A DNA stretch of 64,000 nucleotides from an uncultured Gammaproteobacteria bacterium. GTDB taxonomy: Bacteria > Pseudomonadota > Gammaproteobacteria > Eutrophobiales > Eutrophobiaceae. A program made the position numbers and the translations under genes. The notes beneath the pieces are model-generated. The model ran no database searches. It saw only the letters and a list, made by a program, of their open reading frames with translations, and was not told the origin of the DNA. This document shows, piece by piece, positions 25,677 through 34,644 of this stretch. The DNA lies in contig CALSRS010000003.1 of assembly GCA_943788815.1 (NCBI GenBank), positions 287,193 to 351,192 of the forward strand. The letters run 5' to 3'. Within the stretch, counting starts at the first letter, position 1. Every line of letters begins with the position of its first letter.

Positions 25677-27739
25677 TGAAGATACCTTGCTATTCGAAAC
25701 CCGACATCTGTTTTTGGTTCTGATCCATAATCGCGGTATGACAGTCTTAATTCAGTGACTGTACCATGAGCCCAGCTTGAACCTTTAATAACATGATGTT
25801 CTCCTGTTTCAGAACCCAATGGATCAGTACCAGCATCCCCATTTGAAGAGGCAGTAATATCATAATAATCATGCACCCATTCGGATACATTCCCACCCAT
25901 ATCATATAAGCCCTTTGAGTTTGGGGTATAACTGCCAACGGGGGCACTGACCATGTGGTTATCATTATAATTATTTATGATTTTCCCAATTATTGGTGCA
26001 GCGGAAATATCGGCATAATTTCCACTTTTTTCCTTAGGCGGCATTTCATTTCCCCATGGATATTTCAGCTGTTCTGTTCCCTGGTTCCTTGCCGACCATT
26101 CCCATTCAGCTTCCGTTGGTAGTCGGTAGCCATCAGCATTGGCATTAAATCCTGTAATTTTATCACCAGATTCAAGATAGAAAGCTGTTAAATTCTCCTG
26201 TTTACTTAGCCAGTTACAGTATAAGGCCGCCTGGTCCCATGTTATGTTGACGACAGGTAAATTAGCGCCGTTGAGGTTACTCTCCTGGACCCTGCCAGAA
26301 TCATGGTCAGGTTTGAATTTTTTAAATTCAGCATTGGTGACTTCTTTTTGAGATAGATAGAACTGCCGGATAAATTGTGCCGTGCGTAAGGATTCATTGG
26401 CACGACGCCCGGGTTCTCGCCTGGAGGCCCCCATGGTTATGGAAACAGGTTCATATAATTGGAGGGTTTGCCCGGCGACAGTTTGTATGACTGTCTTGAT
26501 AGATTCAATTCTTGCCTGTTCCAGTGTTTTAAGTTCAATGCTCACATGTTGAGCAATACCCGGACGTGGAGTTACGCTGGTTTTGTAATCTACATAGCCG
26601 TCCTTACGGATTTCGATAGTATGCTGTGTAGCTGATAGTTCATAGGTGCGATCTGCCGTGCCAATTAGTTCGCCGTCTATATACACCGTCGCATCACGAG
26701 GATTTGCGAGGACCTGGATCGATGCGATTTCCTGATCCAGTGGGATGCGTAAGCTAGTATTATCGCCGGATGCTAACTGAATAGTGCGAGATGCTTGCGT
26801 AAAACCAGGTTTAAACGCATTTATTGTTGTTCTGACGTCAGGTGATAAGGCTGCTTCCACGGGAGACTGACCTATATATTCACCATTAATGGTGATATTT
26901 GCCGCATCAGGTATGGTAATGATCTGAACTAGTGCATCTGCGGGTTCCAGATTGATGTCTTCCAGAGATTGATCTTCATTGGCCAGGACTCTTATCGCTT
27001 TTCTCCATAACTTGAATCCAGAGAGTTTTATTCGAATATTGTGTTCCCCCTGCAAAATCTCAGCTGTCATGGGTGTAGTACCTATAATTTCATCGTCTAC
27101 AAATATGTCTGCACCTATTGGATTCGAATTCATTGATATATTTGCCCAGGCAGGTGTTAGTTCGGCGAGCAAAGATTGTTCTTTATCCAATCCTTCTATA
27201 TCTATGTTAGTTTCAAATGTAAAAAAGCGATCAGATTCAAGCCTGATGGTATACGTGTCTGATTCCAGATCAGTGATTCTGGCAGGAGTTATTCCATAGG
27301 AAATGTCATTAATCCACACTTCTGCTTCCGTTGTGGGTGATGTATCAATCACTAAATGACCGGGCAGCTTGTCCAGTTCTATCGTAAAGCGTTGACTTGC
27401 TTGTTCTGTTATTAAAAGTTCTTTTGAAAGGTCATGGTATCCTTCCGCGCTGGCATTAAGCTGATACATACCCTCACGAAGCAGAAATCTGTCAGCCAGT
27501 TTAAATTTTATGCCACCCGTAATTTCAAATTCTGCGCTTGCAGGAATTGTTTCGATATAAATAGACCGACCAGTGACGATATACCACGCAAAGCATGCTG
27601 AAATTAGCAATCCGGAAATTATGGCTATGGCGGCTGGTTTTAGACTAAATCTTGTTTTCCGAAGAGGTTTTTTTACAGGGATAAAATCTGCGGGCTTGAT
27701 TATATCCCTATCTGGTGTATTCGATGGTTGATTTTCCAT
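25673..27739 (-). CDS. Membrane-anchored protein with five PEGA repeats and a formylglycine-generating-enzyme-like domain (E)
   Basis: 688 aa. The short cytosolic N terminus is followed by one membrane helix (about 32-55), then five PEGA-type repeats (about 60-400; examples ADIFVDDEIIGTTPM, ANITINGEYIGQSPV, ATVYIDGELIGTA), and a C-terminal SUMF1/FGE-sulfatase domain (about 430-688; YRLPTEAEWEWSARNQG, GLYDMGGNVSEWVHDYY, VGFRIAR). The cysteines of true formylglycine-generating enzymes are absent: the usual RGGSW region reads IKGSSWAHG. The domain is therefore probably a binding module rather than an oxidase. PEGA domains usually sit in the envelope, so most of the protein should be periplasmic. 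Confidence 0.88.
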   Translation of the reverse strand: MENQPSNTPDRDIIKPADFIPVKKPLRKTRFSLKPAAIAIISGLLISACFAWYIVTGRSIYIETIPASAEFEITGGIKFKLADRFLLREGMYQLNASAEGYHDLSKELLITEQASQRFTIELDKLPGHLVIDTSPTTEAEVWINDISYGITPARITDLESDTYTIRLESDRFFTFETNIDIEGLDKEQSLLAELTPAWANISMNSNPIGADIFVDDEIIGTTPMTAEILQGEHNIRIKLSGFKLWRKAIRVLANEDQSLEDINLEPADALVQIITIPDAANITINGEYIGQSPVEAALSPDVRTTINAFKPGFTQASRTIQLASGDNTSLRIPLDQEIASIQVLANPRDATVYIDGELIGTADRTYELSATQHTIEIRKDGYVDYKTSVTPRPGIAQHVSIELKTLEQARIESIKTVIQTVAGQTLQLYEPVSITMGASRREPGRRANESLRTAQFIRQFYLSQKEVTNAEFKKFKPDHDSGRVQESNLNGANLPVVNITWDQAALYCNWLSKQENLTAFYLESGDKITGFNANADGYRLPTEAEWEWSARNQGTEQLKYPWGNEMPPKEKSGNYADISAAPIIGKIINNYNDNHMVSAPVGSYTPNSKGLYDMGGNVSEWVHDYYDITASSNGDAGTDPLGSETGEHHVIKGSSWAHGTVTELRLSYRDYGSEPKTDVGFRIARYLQ

Positions 27740-27752
27740 GTTGGGCTGACTG

Positions 27753-29315
27753 TTATCTCGATGAGACCTGCTCGGTAGCGATAATAGTGATAGCCTGGTT
27801 TACTAATTGATTGGCGGGGACATTAAATTCGATTCGTATATCTCGATATCCTTTTCGAGTCCCAACGGCAGTATACTTTCCAGGCAATAAATCTAGATTG
27901 GTTTGTTCAAACGTCCCAAGCATCCCAACCCTGTTAATTCTGACATTCGTTTGATTATCCGACATAAACATCACGTTCACAGGATTTGTGGCATCATTTA
28001 ACAGATAATTAATTGTTTCAAGTTGCTGAGCAAGACGGGGTTCTGGTGAGGGTATAGAGTTTGCCTGCTGGACGATAAGCCTGGTTTCTTCAAATACGGA
28101 TTTATTGCTTAAACGCCCCGGTTCCGAAATTATCTGGTTCAGGCGATTATCGAGTTTAATTCGGCTGTCTGAATACGCCTTACCCTCCTGGGCTTGAGCT
28201 AAATTATTATCAAGTGACAACGCTTTATTGTACTCACCCAGGGCTTCTTCCCATTTTTCCTGTTTTTCATAGTCTATGGCCAGGCTAAGATACTGGTTTA
28301 TCTGTTCATTGGTTATTCCAGTTTGAGTTTGATCCAGGGCTGCCAATACCTCAGAGGCATTGGGTTTTAGCCTTTTGGCCTTTTGAAAAAATAGTCTGGC
28401 AGCTTCCAGATTATTTTGTTGTAAGCTTTTGTAACCACTGGACATTAAGCGGTTAAAGTCCCGGTCATTTATTTTCCGGTTAACCGCACTAAGTTGTTGT
28501 TTTGCTTCCACCCAATCTGTATCCAGTTTCAGGACTTGTTGATATTTCTCTCGGGCATTTTCCAGCTGATCATTTTGTTGAAGATCATTTCCATCCGTCA
28601 TGAGTTGCAGTACCTGATCCAGTGTTTCTGCACGCCTGAGACCTTTGATTGCATCCTCGTCGTCAGGATATATCAGTAATGCAAATTCAAATGCCTCATT
28701 CGCATCTTTGGACAGACCTGCATTTATTGCATCGTACCCATCCTTAACCGAATCCGAAAAAATTGAATCCATGTCAGATAGCAAGGATTGAAGTTCAATT
28801 AGAGTAGCGCCATACAAATTTGCTGACTCGATAAAGTCACGACTACGATAAGCTTCATCACCTAGTGTCGCTTTACTTAATGCATCGTTGTAACTTTCTT
28901 CTGCCCATACCAGGACATTATTATTTTCCAGTTCTTCCTGGACTCGTAGAATTTCAGATAGTAATTCCTGACTTTTACTTCGTTGTCTTGCTTCTTGCGC
29001 TTCCTGAAATGGAGAGGCCTCGGGTTTTTGAGGTGCCGGCGACGAAGATGAAGAAGAGGGATTTGTTTGTGTAGTTGAGGATGCCGAATTATTCTCCAAT
29101 TTTGGAGATTCAATATGAGAAGGTAAGACAAAAAAAACAATACCTGCGATTAAGATTAAAATTAATAAGGGTAATAACCAGTTGCCCCTGGATTTAACAA
29201 CGACTAGCTGCTCACTACCAACTGGATTTACATGATCGTCTTTTGTAAGGGTAATTTTTGCCGGTGTAATATTATTTAAGTCCGCGCTACCCTTGTCCTT
29301 ATCTTTGTCTTGCAT
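27753..29315 (-). CDS. Membrane-anchored TPR protein with C-terminal PEGA-like domain (D)
   Basis: 520 aa. A cytosolic N-terminal tail (about 45 residues, charged) leads to one membrane helix (46-64), a low-complexity Ser/Pro linker, a helical region, several TPR-like repeats (for example SGYKSLQQNNLEAARLFFQK and ALGEYNKALSLDNNLAQAQE) and a final PEGA-like beta domain (NVRINRVGMLGTFEQTNLDL, YTAVGTRKGYRD). It lies 13 bp upstream of gene E, which has the same anchor-plus-PEGA plan. A periplasmic scaffold role is inferred. Confidence 0.82.
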   Translation of the reverse strand: MQDKDKDKGSADLNNITPAKITLTKDDHVNPVGSEQLVVVKSRGNWLLPLLILILIAGIVFFVLPSHIESPKLENNSASSTTQTNPSSSSSSPAPQKPEASPFQEAQEARQRSKSQELLSEILRVQEELENNNVLVWAEESYNDALSKATLGDEAYRSRDFIESANLYGATLIELQSLLSDMDSIFSDSVKDGYDAINAGLSKDANEAFEFALLIYPDDEDAIKGLRRAETLDQVLQLMTDGNDLQQNDQLENAREKYQQVLKLDTDWVEAKQQLSAVNRKINDRDFNRLMSSGYKSLQQNNLEAARLFFQKAKRLKPNASEVLAALDQTQTGITNEQINQYLSLAIDYEKQEKWEEALGEYNKALSLDNNLAQAQEGKAYSDSRIKLDNRLNQIISEPGRLSNKSVFEETRLIVQQANSIPSPEPRLAQQLETINYLLNDATNPVNVMFMSDNQTNVRINRVGMLGTFEQTNLDLLPGKYTAVGTRKGYRDIRIEFNVPANQLVNQAITIIATEQVSSR

Positions 29316-29410
29316 AGTAGTAAATTACTAAGTGTGCCTGATCTGAATATACAAATTTACAGGAAAATCTGGATAAATCTAGAAAGCCTGGTTTAATAGA
29401 GGAAAAGCAG

Positions 29411-30607
29411 TTAATTCGGGATAATCTGTTCCGATTGACCGGTTTCTGTCATGTAAATATCTCGCAGTATTGCCTTCCACTGCCCATACTGTTCATTGAC
29501 TGTCCCGGTGAGGGTAACAGTATCATTATCTAGTTCAATGGTGCGTGGTTCCAGTTCCGCATTTAATGATGTCCCAAGTTCCTCAATTGCCTGAACATGA
29601 ATTTTTGATTCTTCTCTTCGGTCCAGACCTTCTTTTACTGCATATGCGCCAGCACCGATACCAACGATACCCGCTGTCCTTGCGGTGGTACTAGAACTTC
29701 CCTGGGCCACGATTCCACCAATAACCGCAAGTGCACCACCTAGTAGTCTTGCATTGGCTTCGGATCTTAATTGTCGTAGCGTCATGGTTTCTTCATAGCT
29801 CATTCTGCGCCATTCACGGTAAGGTTGCTCCATGTCATCTTCGAAAGACTCGTAGTAGTCCTGCATGGTATCTACAAACATATTGTCCCGTTGTCTGATT
29901 TTCCTGATACGCTCCAGTGTAGGATCATTCTCAGCAGGTAGCCTTTTGATCACATAATTTCCTCGACGGTCAGTTTCTATGTGATCGCTAAATGCCTCAG
30001 GAGAAAACGACCTGGCAAATTTAAGTTCAGTAATTTTTCTAATCGTGTAAATCTCTTGGGGTTCAATTTTTTCTCTGTATTTGATTAGGTCATTAACAAT
30101 ATCGTTGTAGACACCCTGGAAGGGCTCCTCATTTAAACTGCGAATACTGCTGTCATAGGCATATTTACTGGCTACACCCTTGTAATCTTTTGTGTACCAC
30201 TGTTTACCTGAAGAATCAGAAACTGAAATTCTCAGTTGCAGTATTTCTCCATCTGATTTTAAGATTTCACCATCTATCCATACGTCCATTTCGCTTTGCT
30301 TCCCGGGTATCACCCTGACAACACCCCAGTTTCCAGTTCCCTGTAAGGTTTCTACAATCTTGACTGGAAAGAATCGAGCCTCGGCATTTCGCACTTGTAA
30401 AAATACACCTTCTTCTTCCGCACTTTGTACGTTAATTCCAGGACTAAACATATCAACGCCGATATCGAGTAATTCCGTTTCAGCATAGCGTGCTCCACTT
30501 TGGATTAGCGGGGCATGTTGTGTCGTTTTGACAGTCGTAGATGCGCATCCATTTAATACCAAAGATATGATTATTAAGATAAAAATATTTTTATATGAAT
30601 GGATCAT
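29411..30607 (-). CDS. Predicted lipoprotein C with glycine-rich hydrophobic segment
   Basis: 398 aa. The signal sequence ends in lipobox LNGC. The body includes WIDGEILKSDGEILQLRISV, a helical region, then an Ala/Gly-rich hydrophobic stretch (LLGGALAVIGGIVAQGSSST, GIVGIGAGAYAVKEGLDRRE) like a glycine-zipper membrane hairpin, and a small beta domain (TIELDNDTVTLTGTVNEQYG). It starts inside the stop of the serine-rich lipoprotein gene (ATGA overlap). Family not recognised; probably outer-membrane associated. Confidence 0.78.
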   Translation of the reverse strand: MIHSYKNIFILIIISLVLNGCASTTVKTTQHAPLIQSGARYAETELLDIGVDMFSPGINVQSAEEEGVFLQVRNAEARFFPVKIVETLQGTGNWGVVRVIPGKQSEMDVWIDGEILKSDGEILQLRISVSDSSGKQWYTKDYKGVASKYAYDSSIRSLNEEPFQGVYNDIVNDLIKYREKIEPQEIYTIRKITELKFARSFSPEAFSDHIETDRRGNYVIKRLPAENDPTLERIRKIRQRDNMFVDTMQDYYESFEDDMEQPYREWRRMSYEETMTLRQLRSEANARLLGGALAVIGGIVAQGSSSTTARTAGIVGIGAGAYAVKEGLDRREESKIHVQAIEELGTSLNAELEPRTIELDNDTVTLTGTVNEQYGQWKAILRDIYMTETGQSEQIIPN

Positions 30608-32016
30608 CGCCTTGCCTGTACTCCTTGTTTGTATTTTCGATATTCATCCCACAATTTTTCTTGTAATTCCGGATCTTTCTCGGCTATTGCAGCTTCACGT
30701 AATTGCCTAGCAACTATGTCATCGTCGCTACCATCAGAGATATCAGGTGGTATATTGGAATTCGCGCCTGATTGGTTTTGATAATCACCTTCTCGATTAT
30801 CTCCCGGGGCATCCGGGAGCACCCCGCCAGTACGGTTATTGTTTGGATCCGCTGTAGTTGATGCTGAGGCCGTTGTCAAAAGTGGTGCTGATTCAAATGT
30901 ACTATCGCCACCAAAGCCACCATTTCCACCAGGCATCGATCCAGTCACGTCTCCGGCACCATCTTCATTCGCCCTGGCAATGTTTTCTTGCCTTTGACCG
31001 AGAATTATACCATCGAATACCTGCATTTGTTTTTCAAGCTCACGGTCATATTGGTCTACACGTTCACCATCGGTTAATACGCCGGAGGCATCACCAATCA
31101 CAATAATTCTTCTTCCTGACATGTCATAGCCTGTTCCTCCGACGCCCGGTATTTGACCCGTCCCCGGTATAGAACCGGATATTGAACCAGTACCTGTTCC
31201 ATTTCCGCCAGGCAATTGGGTACTTCCATTCATTCCCGTTCCTTCTTCTTGTCCTGCTTGGCCGTTGTTTCCAGTCCCGGTTCCTGTAGTTCCTGGCATG
31301 TTACCAAATGGGTCATCACCATAGACGTCTGAACCGGTGCTTTGCATACCACCAGGTGAACCCATACTTGTGTCCGAGGAACCCGGTAAGGTGCCGGTTC
31401 CTGATGCTGTTCTATCTAGTGTGCCACTGGATTGGTTTCCTTGTTCGACTCCATCTTGTTGTTGTCCAGTCATGATAGATTCGTTAAAGACTTCCATAGC
31501 ACCTGATAACACCTCTTCATTCGTCATGCCGCCAGATGAAGGACTTTGCCCGTTTGTGGAATTTTGTGATCCATTATTTGAACTAGATGTTTGGCCACTA
31601 TTTTGTTGGGTCGCCCCGGATTGCTGTGACGTCATTGTCCCCTGAGTTCCGTTTGGTGAAGTATTGGCACTCGTGGATTGGGATGATGGGCTACTGGACG
31701 GAAACGATGGACTTGTAGTGCCTTGTGTCGATGCTGAGCTAGTTGATTGACTTGAAGATGGAAACGAAGACGGGCTCGAAGGGCTGGGCATCGAAGCACT
31801 GCTGGAGGATGGGCTCGATGACGAACTGGATGACGATGGACTGGAACTGGAAGAAGAACTACTAGATGAGGACGAGCTCGACGAAGACGAACTTGAAGAA
31901 GAACTGCTAGATGAGGACGAGCTTGACGATTGTGACGGTGGGGGTTTACAACCATAAAGGAATATCATCAATATCCCCAGTACCAAAATTAAATTTAGTC
32001 GACTCGTATTTTTCAT
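30604..32016 (-). CDS. Serine-rich low-complexity lipoprotein (B)
   Basis: About 470 aa. The start is ATG 32016 (MKNTSRLNLILVLG), with AGGA upstream; an ATG at 32040 is less likely. Lipobox LYGC places the lipidated Cys at residue 23, directly followed by KPPPSQ and a serine tract of more than 40 residues broken only by Pro. Then come Ser/Pro/Thr/Gln- and Gly/Thr-rich segments with no fold, and a short ordered part with IIVIGDASGVLTDGERVDQY. The C terminus is helical and charged (REAAIAEKDPELQEKLWDEY). It could act as a flexible stalk between outer membrane and the rest of the complex. Confidence 0.78.
   Translation of the reverse strand: MKNTSRLNLILVLGILMIFLYGCKPPPSQSSSSSSSSSSSSSSSSSSSSSSSSSSSSSSPSSSSSSSSPSSSSASMPSPSSPSSFPSSSQSTSSASTQGTTSPSFPSSSPSSQSTSANTSPNGTQGTMTSQQSGATQQNSGQTSSSNNGSQNSTNGQSPSSGGMTNEEVLSGAMEVFNESIMTGQQQDGVEQGNQSSGTLDRTASGTGTLPGSSDTSMGSPGGMQSTGSDVYGDDPFGNMPGTTGTGTGNNGQAGQEEGTGMNGSTQLPGGNGTGTGSISGSIPGTGQIPGVGGTGYDMSGRRIIVIGDASGVLTDGERVDQYDRELEKQMQVFDGIILGQRQENIARANEDGAGDVTGSMPGGNGGFGGDSTFESAPLLTTASASTTADPNNNRTGGVLPDAPGDNREGDYQNQSGANSNIPPDISDGSDDDIVARQLREAAIAEKDPELQEKLWDEYRKYKQGVQARR
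31850..31929 (-). repeat. 35-bp repeat, 45-bp period, inside the poly-serine tract
   Basis: Copies start at 31850 and 31895 with only two differences over 35 bp. The 45-bp period equals 15 codons, so expansion keeps the frame. Serine codons are mixed rather than a single triplet, which separates this from simple slippage of a trinucleotide. Confidence 0.7.
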
Positions 32017-32043
32017 AGTTCCTATCCTGTCATTGCTCATAGA

Positions 32044-33525
32044 TTATTGAAATCTATACAACATTCTAACGTTTTCAGTAGTAATCGGTTGACCCTCTTC
32101 AAGCTTGGGTCTGAAAGGAGTTGAATTAATAGTACTTCTAGCCATACGTCGGAATCTGACATTATCTGGTGGGTTTGATGCCAGTATAGAAAGATTCCTT
32201 ACTGCGCCGAACCTGGAAATATTAAACTCCACCAGGGCATATTTGGCATCCCCCAGTTCATTTACTAACTCGTCTATTAATATATGGTCTTCCTTATCTA
32301 ATAGTTCAACAGCTGAAACGACTTTATGGCGTTCAAATTCAAATTCTGGTTCATATTCAAAATTGCCTAGTGAGCGAGGTCGACTAAACAGTGTTTGAAT
32401 TGCTTCGTAGCCATATTCACTAGCTATCAGAGTTTGGTAGGCCCTTTGATAATGTGCGATGGCATAGCTACGTTTATAAAATCTCAGATACCAGTCCCCC
32501 ATATGAGTGAGCGCATAACCATATGAGATACGGGGAAGGTCAGGATTTTTTTCATAGATATCTAAAATCCGAATCAAGGCGTTGCGTCCGCTTTTATAGG
32601 CATTTTGAATCAGACTAAATGTATATTTCTCTTCCTGGACTATCCTCGATAAATGATCCGGGCTGTAATCCAGTGCTCGATATGGATTGCGTGGAAAAGC
32701 ATCATTACTGAACTCTGAGTCAAAATTACTTGGCATCATTGGATACAGTTTGCCACTGATGAATGTATCGATATTTGGGACGAATCCGTAGGGTTCTACC
32801 AGTTTGAAATTAGCATTGACTATACCGTATAAAGGGTTAATCATATCTGGCGAATCAAACCCCTTTGCTTTTTCGATGATATCGGCCGTCTTGCTGTAAT
32901 AATTCGCCGCCATAATTAAATGTTTTATAGATTCAGGTGGCGCCTTTATATCAAATGCATCCATTTGCCAGTTGGCGGCCTTGGTATAGGCTTCAGCCAG
33001 TTTTAAGTCATCTTTCTCGTAATTTCGCCCATATACCCATACCAGATAGCCGTAATTTTTATTTAGCGCCTCATAGTCGTTCAGTGCGGTATTGGTATTG
33101 ATAATTTGATCCAAAATAGCAATTTGATTGATATTATGCAGTCCTTCATTGATGCGATTAATGTGTAATGCTCGGTTAAAGACATCCAGTGCCTGTTCAT
33201 GACTACCCATATTATTGTAGGCCAAACCTAATCCAATCAACTGTTCTACCAGGGCGTTATTGTAAGCACCATTTTCTGATTCAAGTTCTAAAATTTTGCC
33301 TGCATACTGTGTGGCCGTACGTTGAATTTCCATCTCATCTGGCGTTAGCTCCTCTGCTTCGTGAATATCAGGCAGGTCATTCAGCAAGCCGTCCGGCTCC
33401 GAGTCGATCTGTTGTACATCAGTGGAAGTTGAATTTTCCGTTACGACATACTCAGCCTGAACATAGATCAGATGAGAAATGAAAGAAAATGAAATAACTA
33501 ATTGAATTAAATATTTTTTACTCAT
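32044..33525 (-). CDS. TonB-like protein with TPR middle and TonB C-terminal domain (A), first gene of the cluster
   Basis: 493 aa. The start is ATG 33525 (MSKKYLIQLV) with a short AGG upstream. The N-terminal hydrophobic helix contains Ser14-x3-His18, the same S-x-x-x-H spacing that TonB uses to contact ExbB; it could instead be a cleaved signal peptide (VQAEY). The middle is TPR-rich (NNMGSHEQALDVFNRALHIN, YGYALTHMGDWYLRFYKRSY). The last about 70 residues are a TonB C-terminal domain (YALVEFNISRFGAVRNLSIL, STPFRPKLEEGQP). TonB normally has a proline-rich spacer; here TPRs would do that job. It leads the twelve-gene operon. Confidence 0.8.
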   Translation of the reverse strand: MSKKYLIQLVISFSFISHLIYVQAEYVVTENSTSTDVQQIDSEPDGLLNDLPDIHEAEELTPDEMEIQRTATQYAGKILELESENGAYNNALVEQLIGLGLAYNNMGSHEQALDVFNRALHINRINEGLHNINQIAILDQIINTNTALNDYEALNKNYGYLVWVYGRNYEKDDLKLAEAYTKAANWQMDAFDIKAPPESIKHLIMAANYYSKTADIIEKAKGFDSPDMINPLYGIVNANFKLVEPYGFVPNIDTFISGKLYPMMPSNFDSEFSNDAFPRNPYRALDYSPDHLSRIVQEEKYTFSLIQNAYKSGRNALIRILDIYEKNPDLPRISYGYALTHMGDWYLRFYKRSYAIAHYQRAYQTLIASEYGYEAIQTLFSRPRSLGNFEYEPEFEFERHKVVSAVELLDKEDHILIDELVNELGDAKYALVEFNISRFGAVRNLSILASNPPDNVRFRRMARSTINSTPFRPKLEEGQPITTENVRMLYRFQ

Positions 33526-33848
33526 AAAAACCTGCAATAATAGTCCATCAATCCGTGATAATTATTTGATTATAATTAGCATATAATGTTCCTGATTCCT
33601 ACCAAATATATACCTGAAATTACCTGATATCAGAAAAGAAATCTGCCTGATTTCCCCGTATACAGGGGTGTAATTGATAATAGTCTGTAAATAACCCGGA
33701 TTACGATTTATATGTTAAATTCAATATTCAGAAGATCTCGTTACATCTGAGTATATGGTATAGGATATAAAGTAGATAAATAGTATAGTAATCAATGAGT
33801 TAAAAAATAATTATGTTTAATGTCAAATTTTTAGCAGGGAGAATCTAA
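33526..33848. promoter_or_regulatory. Divergent promoter region with spaced CCTGA motifs
   Basis: This 323-bp AT-rich gap separates the leftward twelve-gene operon from the rightward phaB operon. CCTGA occurs at 33591, 33613, 33623 and 33646, spacings of 22, 10 and 23 bp, close to whole helical turns. A CCCC-GTATACA-GGGG inverted repeat lies at 33654-33668. These could be regulator sites. No -35/-10 pair was assigned with confidence. Confidence 0.35.
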
Positions 33849-34571
33849 ATGAGTAAAATCGCATTAGTCACTGGTGGAACGCGTGGTATTGGTGAGGCAA
33901 TTTGCATTGCTCTTAAAAATGGAGGGTTTACGGTTGTCGCAAATTACGCTGGAAATACCGAAGCTGCAGATAAGTTTACAAAAGAGACCGGGATACCAGC
34001 TTACAAGTTTGATGTAAGTGACTACGAGGCTTGTCAGCAAGCCGTAAAGCAGATTGAATCTCATATCGGCCCTGTTGAAATCCTGATCAATAATGCCGGA
34101 ATTACGCGTGATGGGACGATCCATAAAATGACTTATGAGCAATGGAACGCCGTGATACAAACCAATCTGACCTCTTGTTTCAATATGAGTAAGGCAGTCA
34201 TCGATGGGATGAGGGAGAGAAATTACGGACGTATTGTAAATATTGGGTCAATTAATGGTCAGGCAGGTCAATACGGACAGGTAAATTACGCAGCCGCAAA
34301 ATCTGGTATACATGGTTTTACCAAGGCACTTGCGCAAGAAGGTGCGGCAAAAGGGATTACGGTTAACGCAATTGCGCCGGGATATATTGCGACTGAAATG
34401 GTTCGTGCAGTACCTGAACATATACTGGAGAAAATAGTGGCCAGGATTCCTGTAGGCAGATTGGGTGAAGCATCAGAAATTGCCAGGGGCGTTTTGTTTT
34501 TGGTAGGTGATGAAGCAGGATTTATTACAGGATCTACACTGAGTATCAATGGCGGGCAACATATGTACTGA
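33849..34571 (+). CDS. phaB: Acetoacetyl-CoA reductase (SDR family)
   Basis: 240 aa. It reduces acetoacetyl-CoA to (R)-3-hydroxybutyryl-CoA for polyhydroxyalkanoate formation. Cofactor motif TGGTRGIG near the N terminus, NNAG as ILINNAGITRDGT, catalytic Ser-Tyr-Lys in NIGSINGQAGQYGQVNYAAA followed by KSG, and C-terminal GFITGSTLSINGGQHM, which is the PhaB-type ending. A GGGAG ribosome binding site precedes ATG. No phaC or phaA is in the window; the following genes are beta-oxidation enzymes, so it may also work in that context. FabG is the closest alternative. Confidence 0.88.
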   Translation: MSKIALVTGGTRGIGEAICIALKNGGFTVVANYAGNTEAADKFTKETGIPAYKFDVSDYEACQQAVKQIESHIGPVEILINNAGITRDGTIHKMTYEQWNAVIQTNLTSCFNMSKAVIDGMRERNYGRIVNIGSINGQAGQYGQVNYAAAKSGIHGFTKALAQEGAAKGITVNAIAPGYIATEMVRAVPEHILEKIVARIPVGRLGEASEIARGVLFLVGDEAGFITGSTLSINGGQHMY

Positions 34572-34644
34572 TTTGCTTCAATGTAAAATGCTACTGGTTA
34601 CTAGCTTCATAAAATAGTAACAAGCTAAAAGGTATACGTTTTAT

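Noticed and set aside
31632-31955. 107-aa His/Arg/Pro/Leu-rich minus-strand frame across the serine tract
   Set aside because: It is a shifted reading of the serine-codon-rich DNA; the lipoprotein frame has lipobox, ribosome binding site and correct context.
19918-33525. Zorya-type phage defence system
   Set aside because: There is an ExbB/MotA-like and ExbD/MotB-like pair, but no ZorC/ZorD/ZorE-like helicase or nuclease, no OmpA-type domain on the B subunits, and the channel protein lacks a long cytosolic tail.
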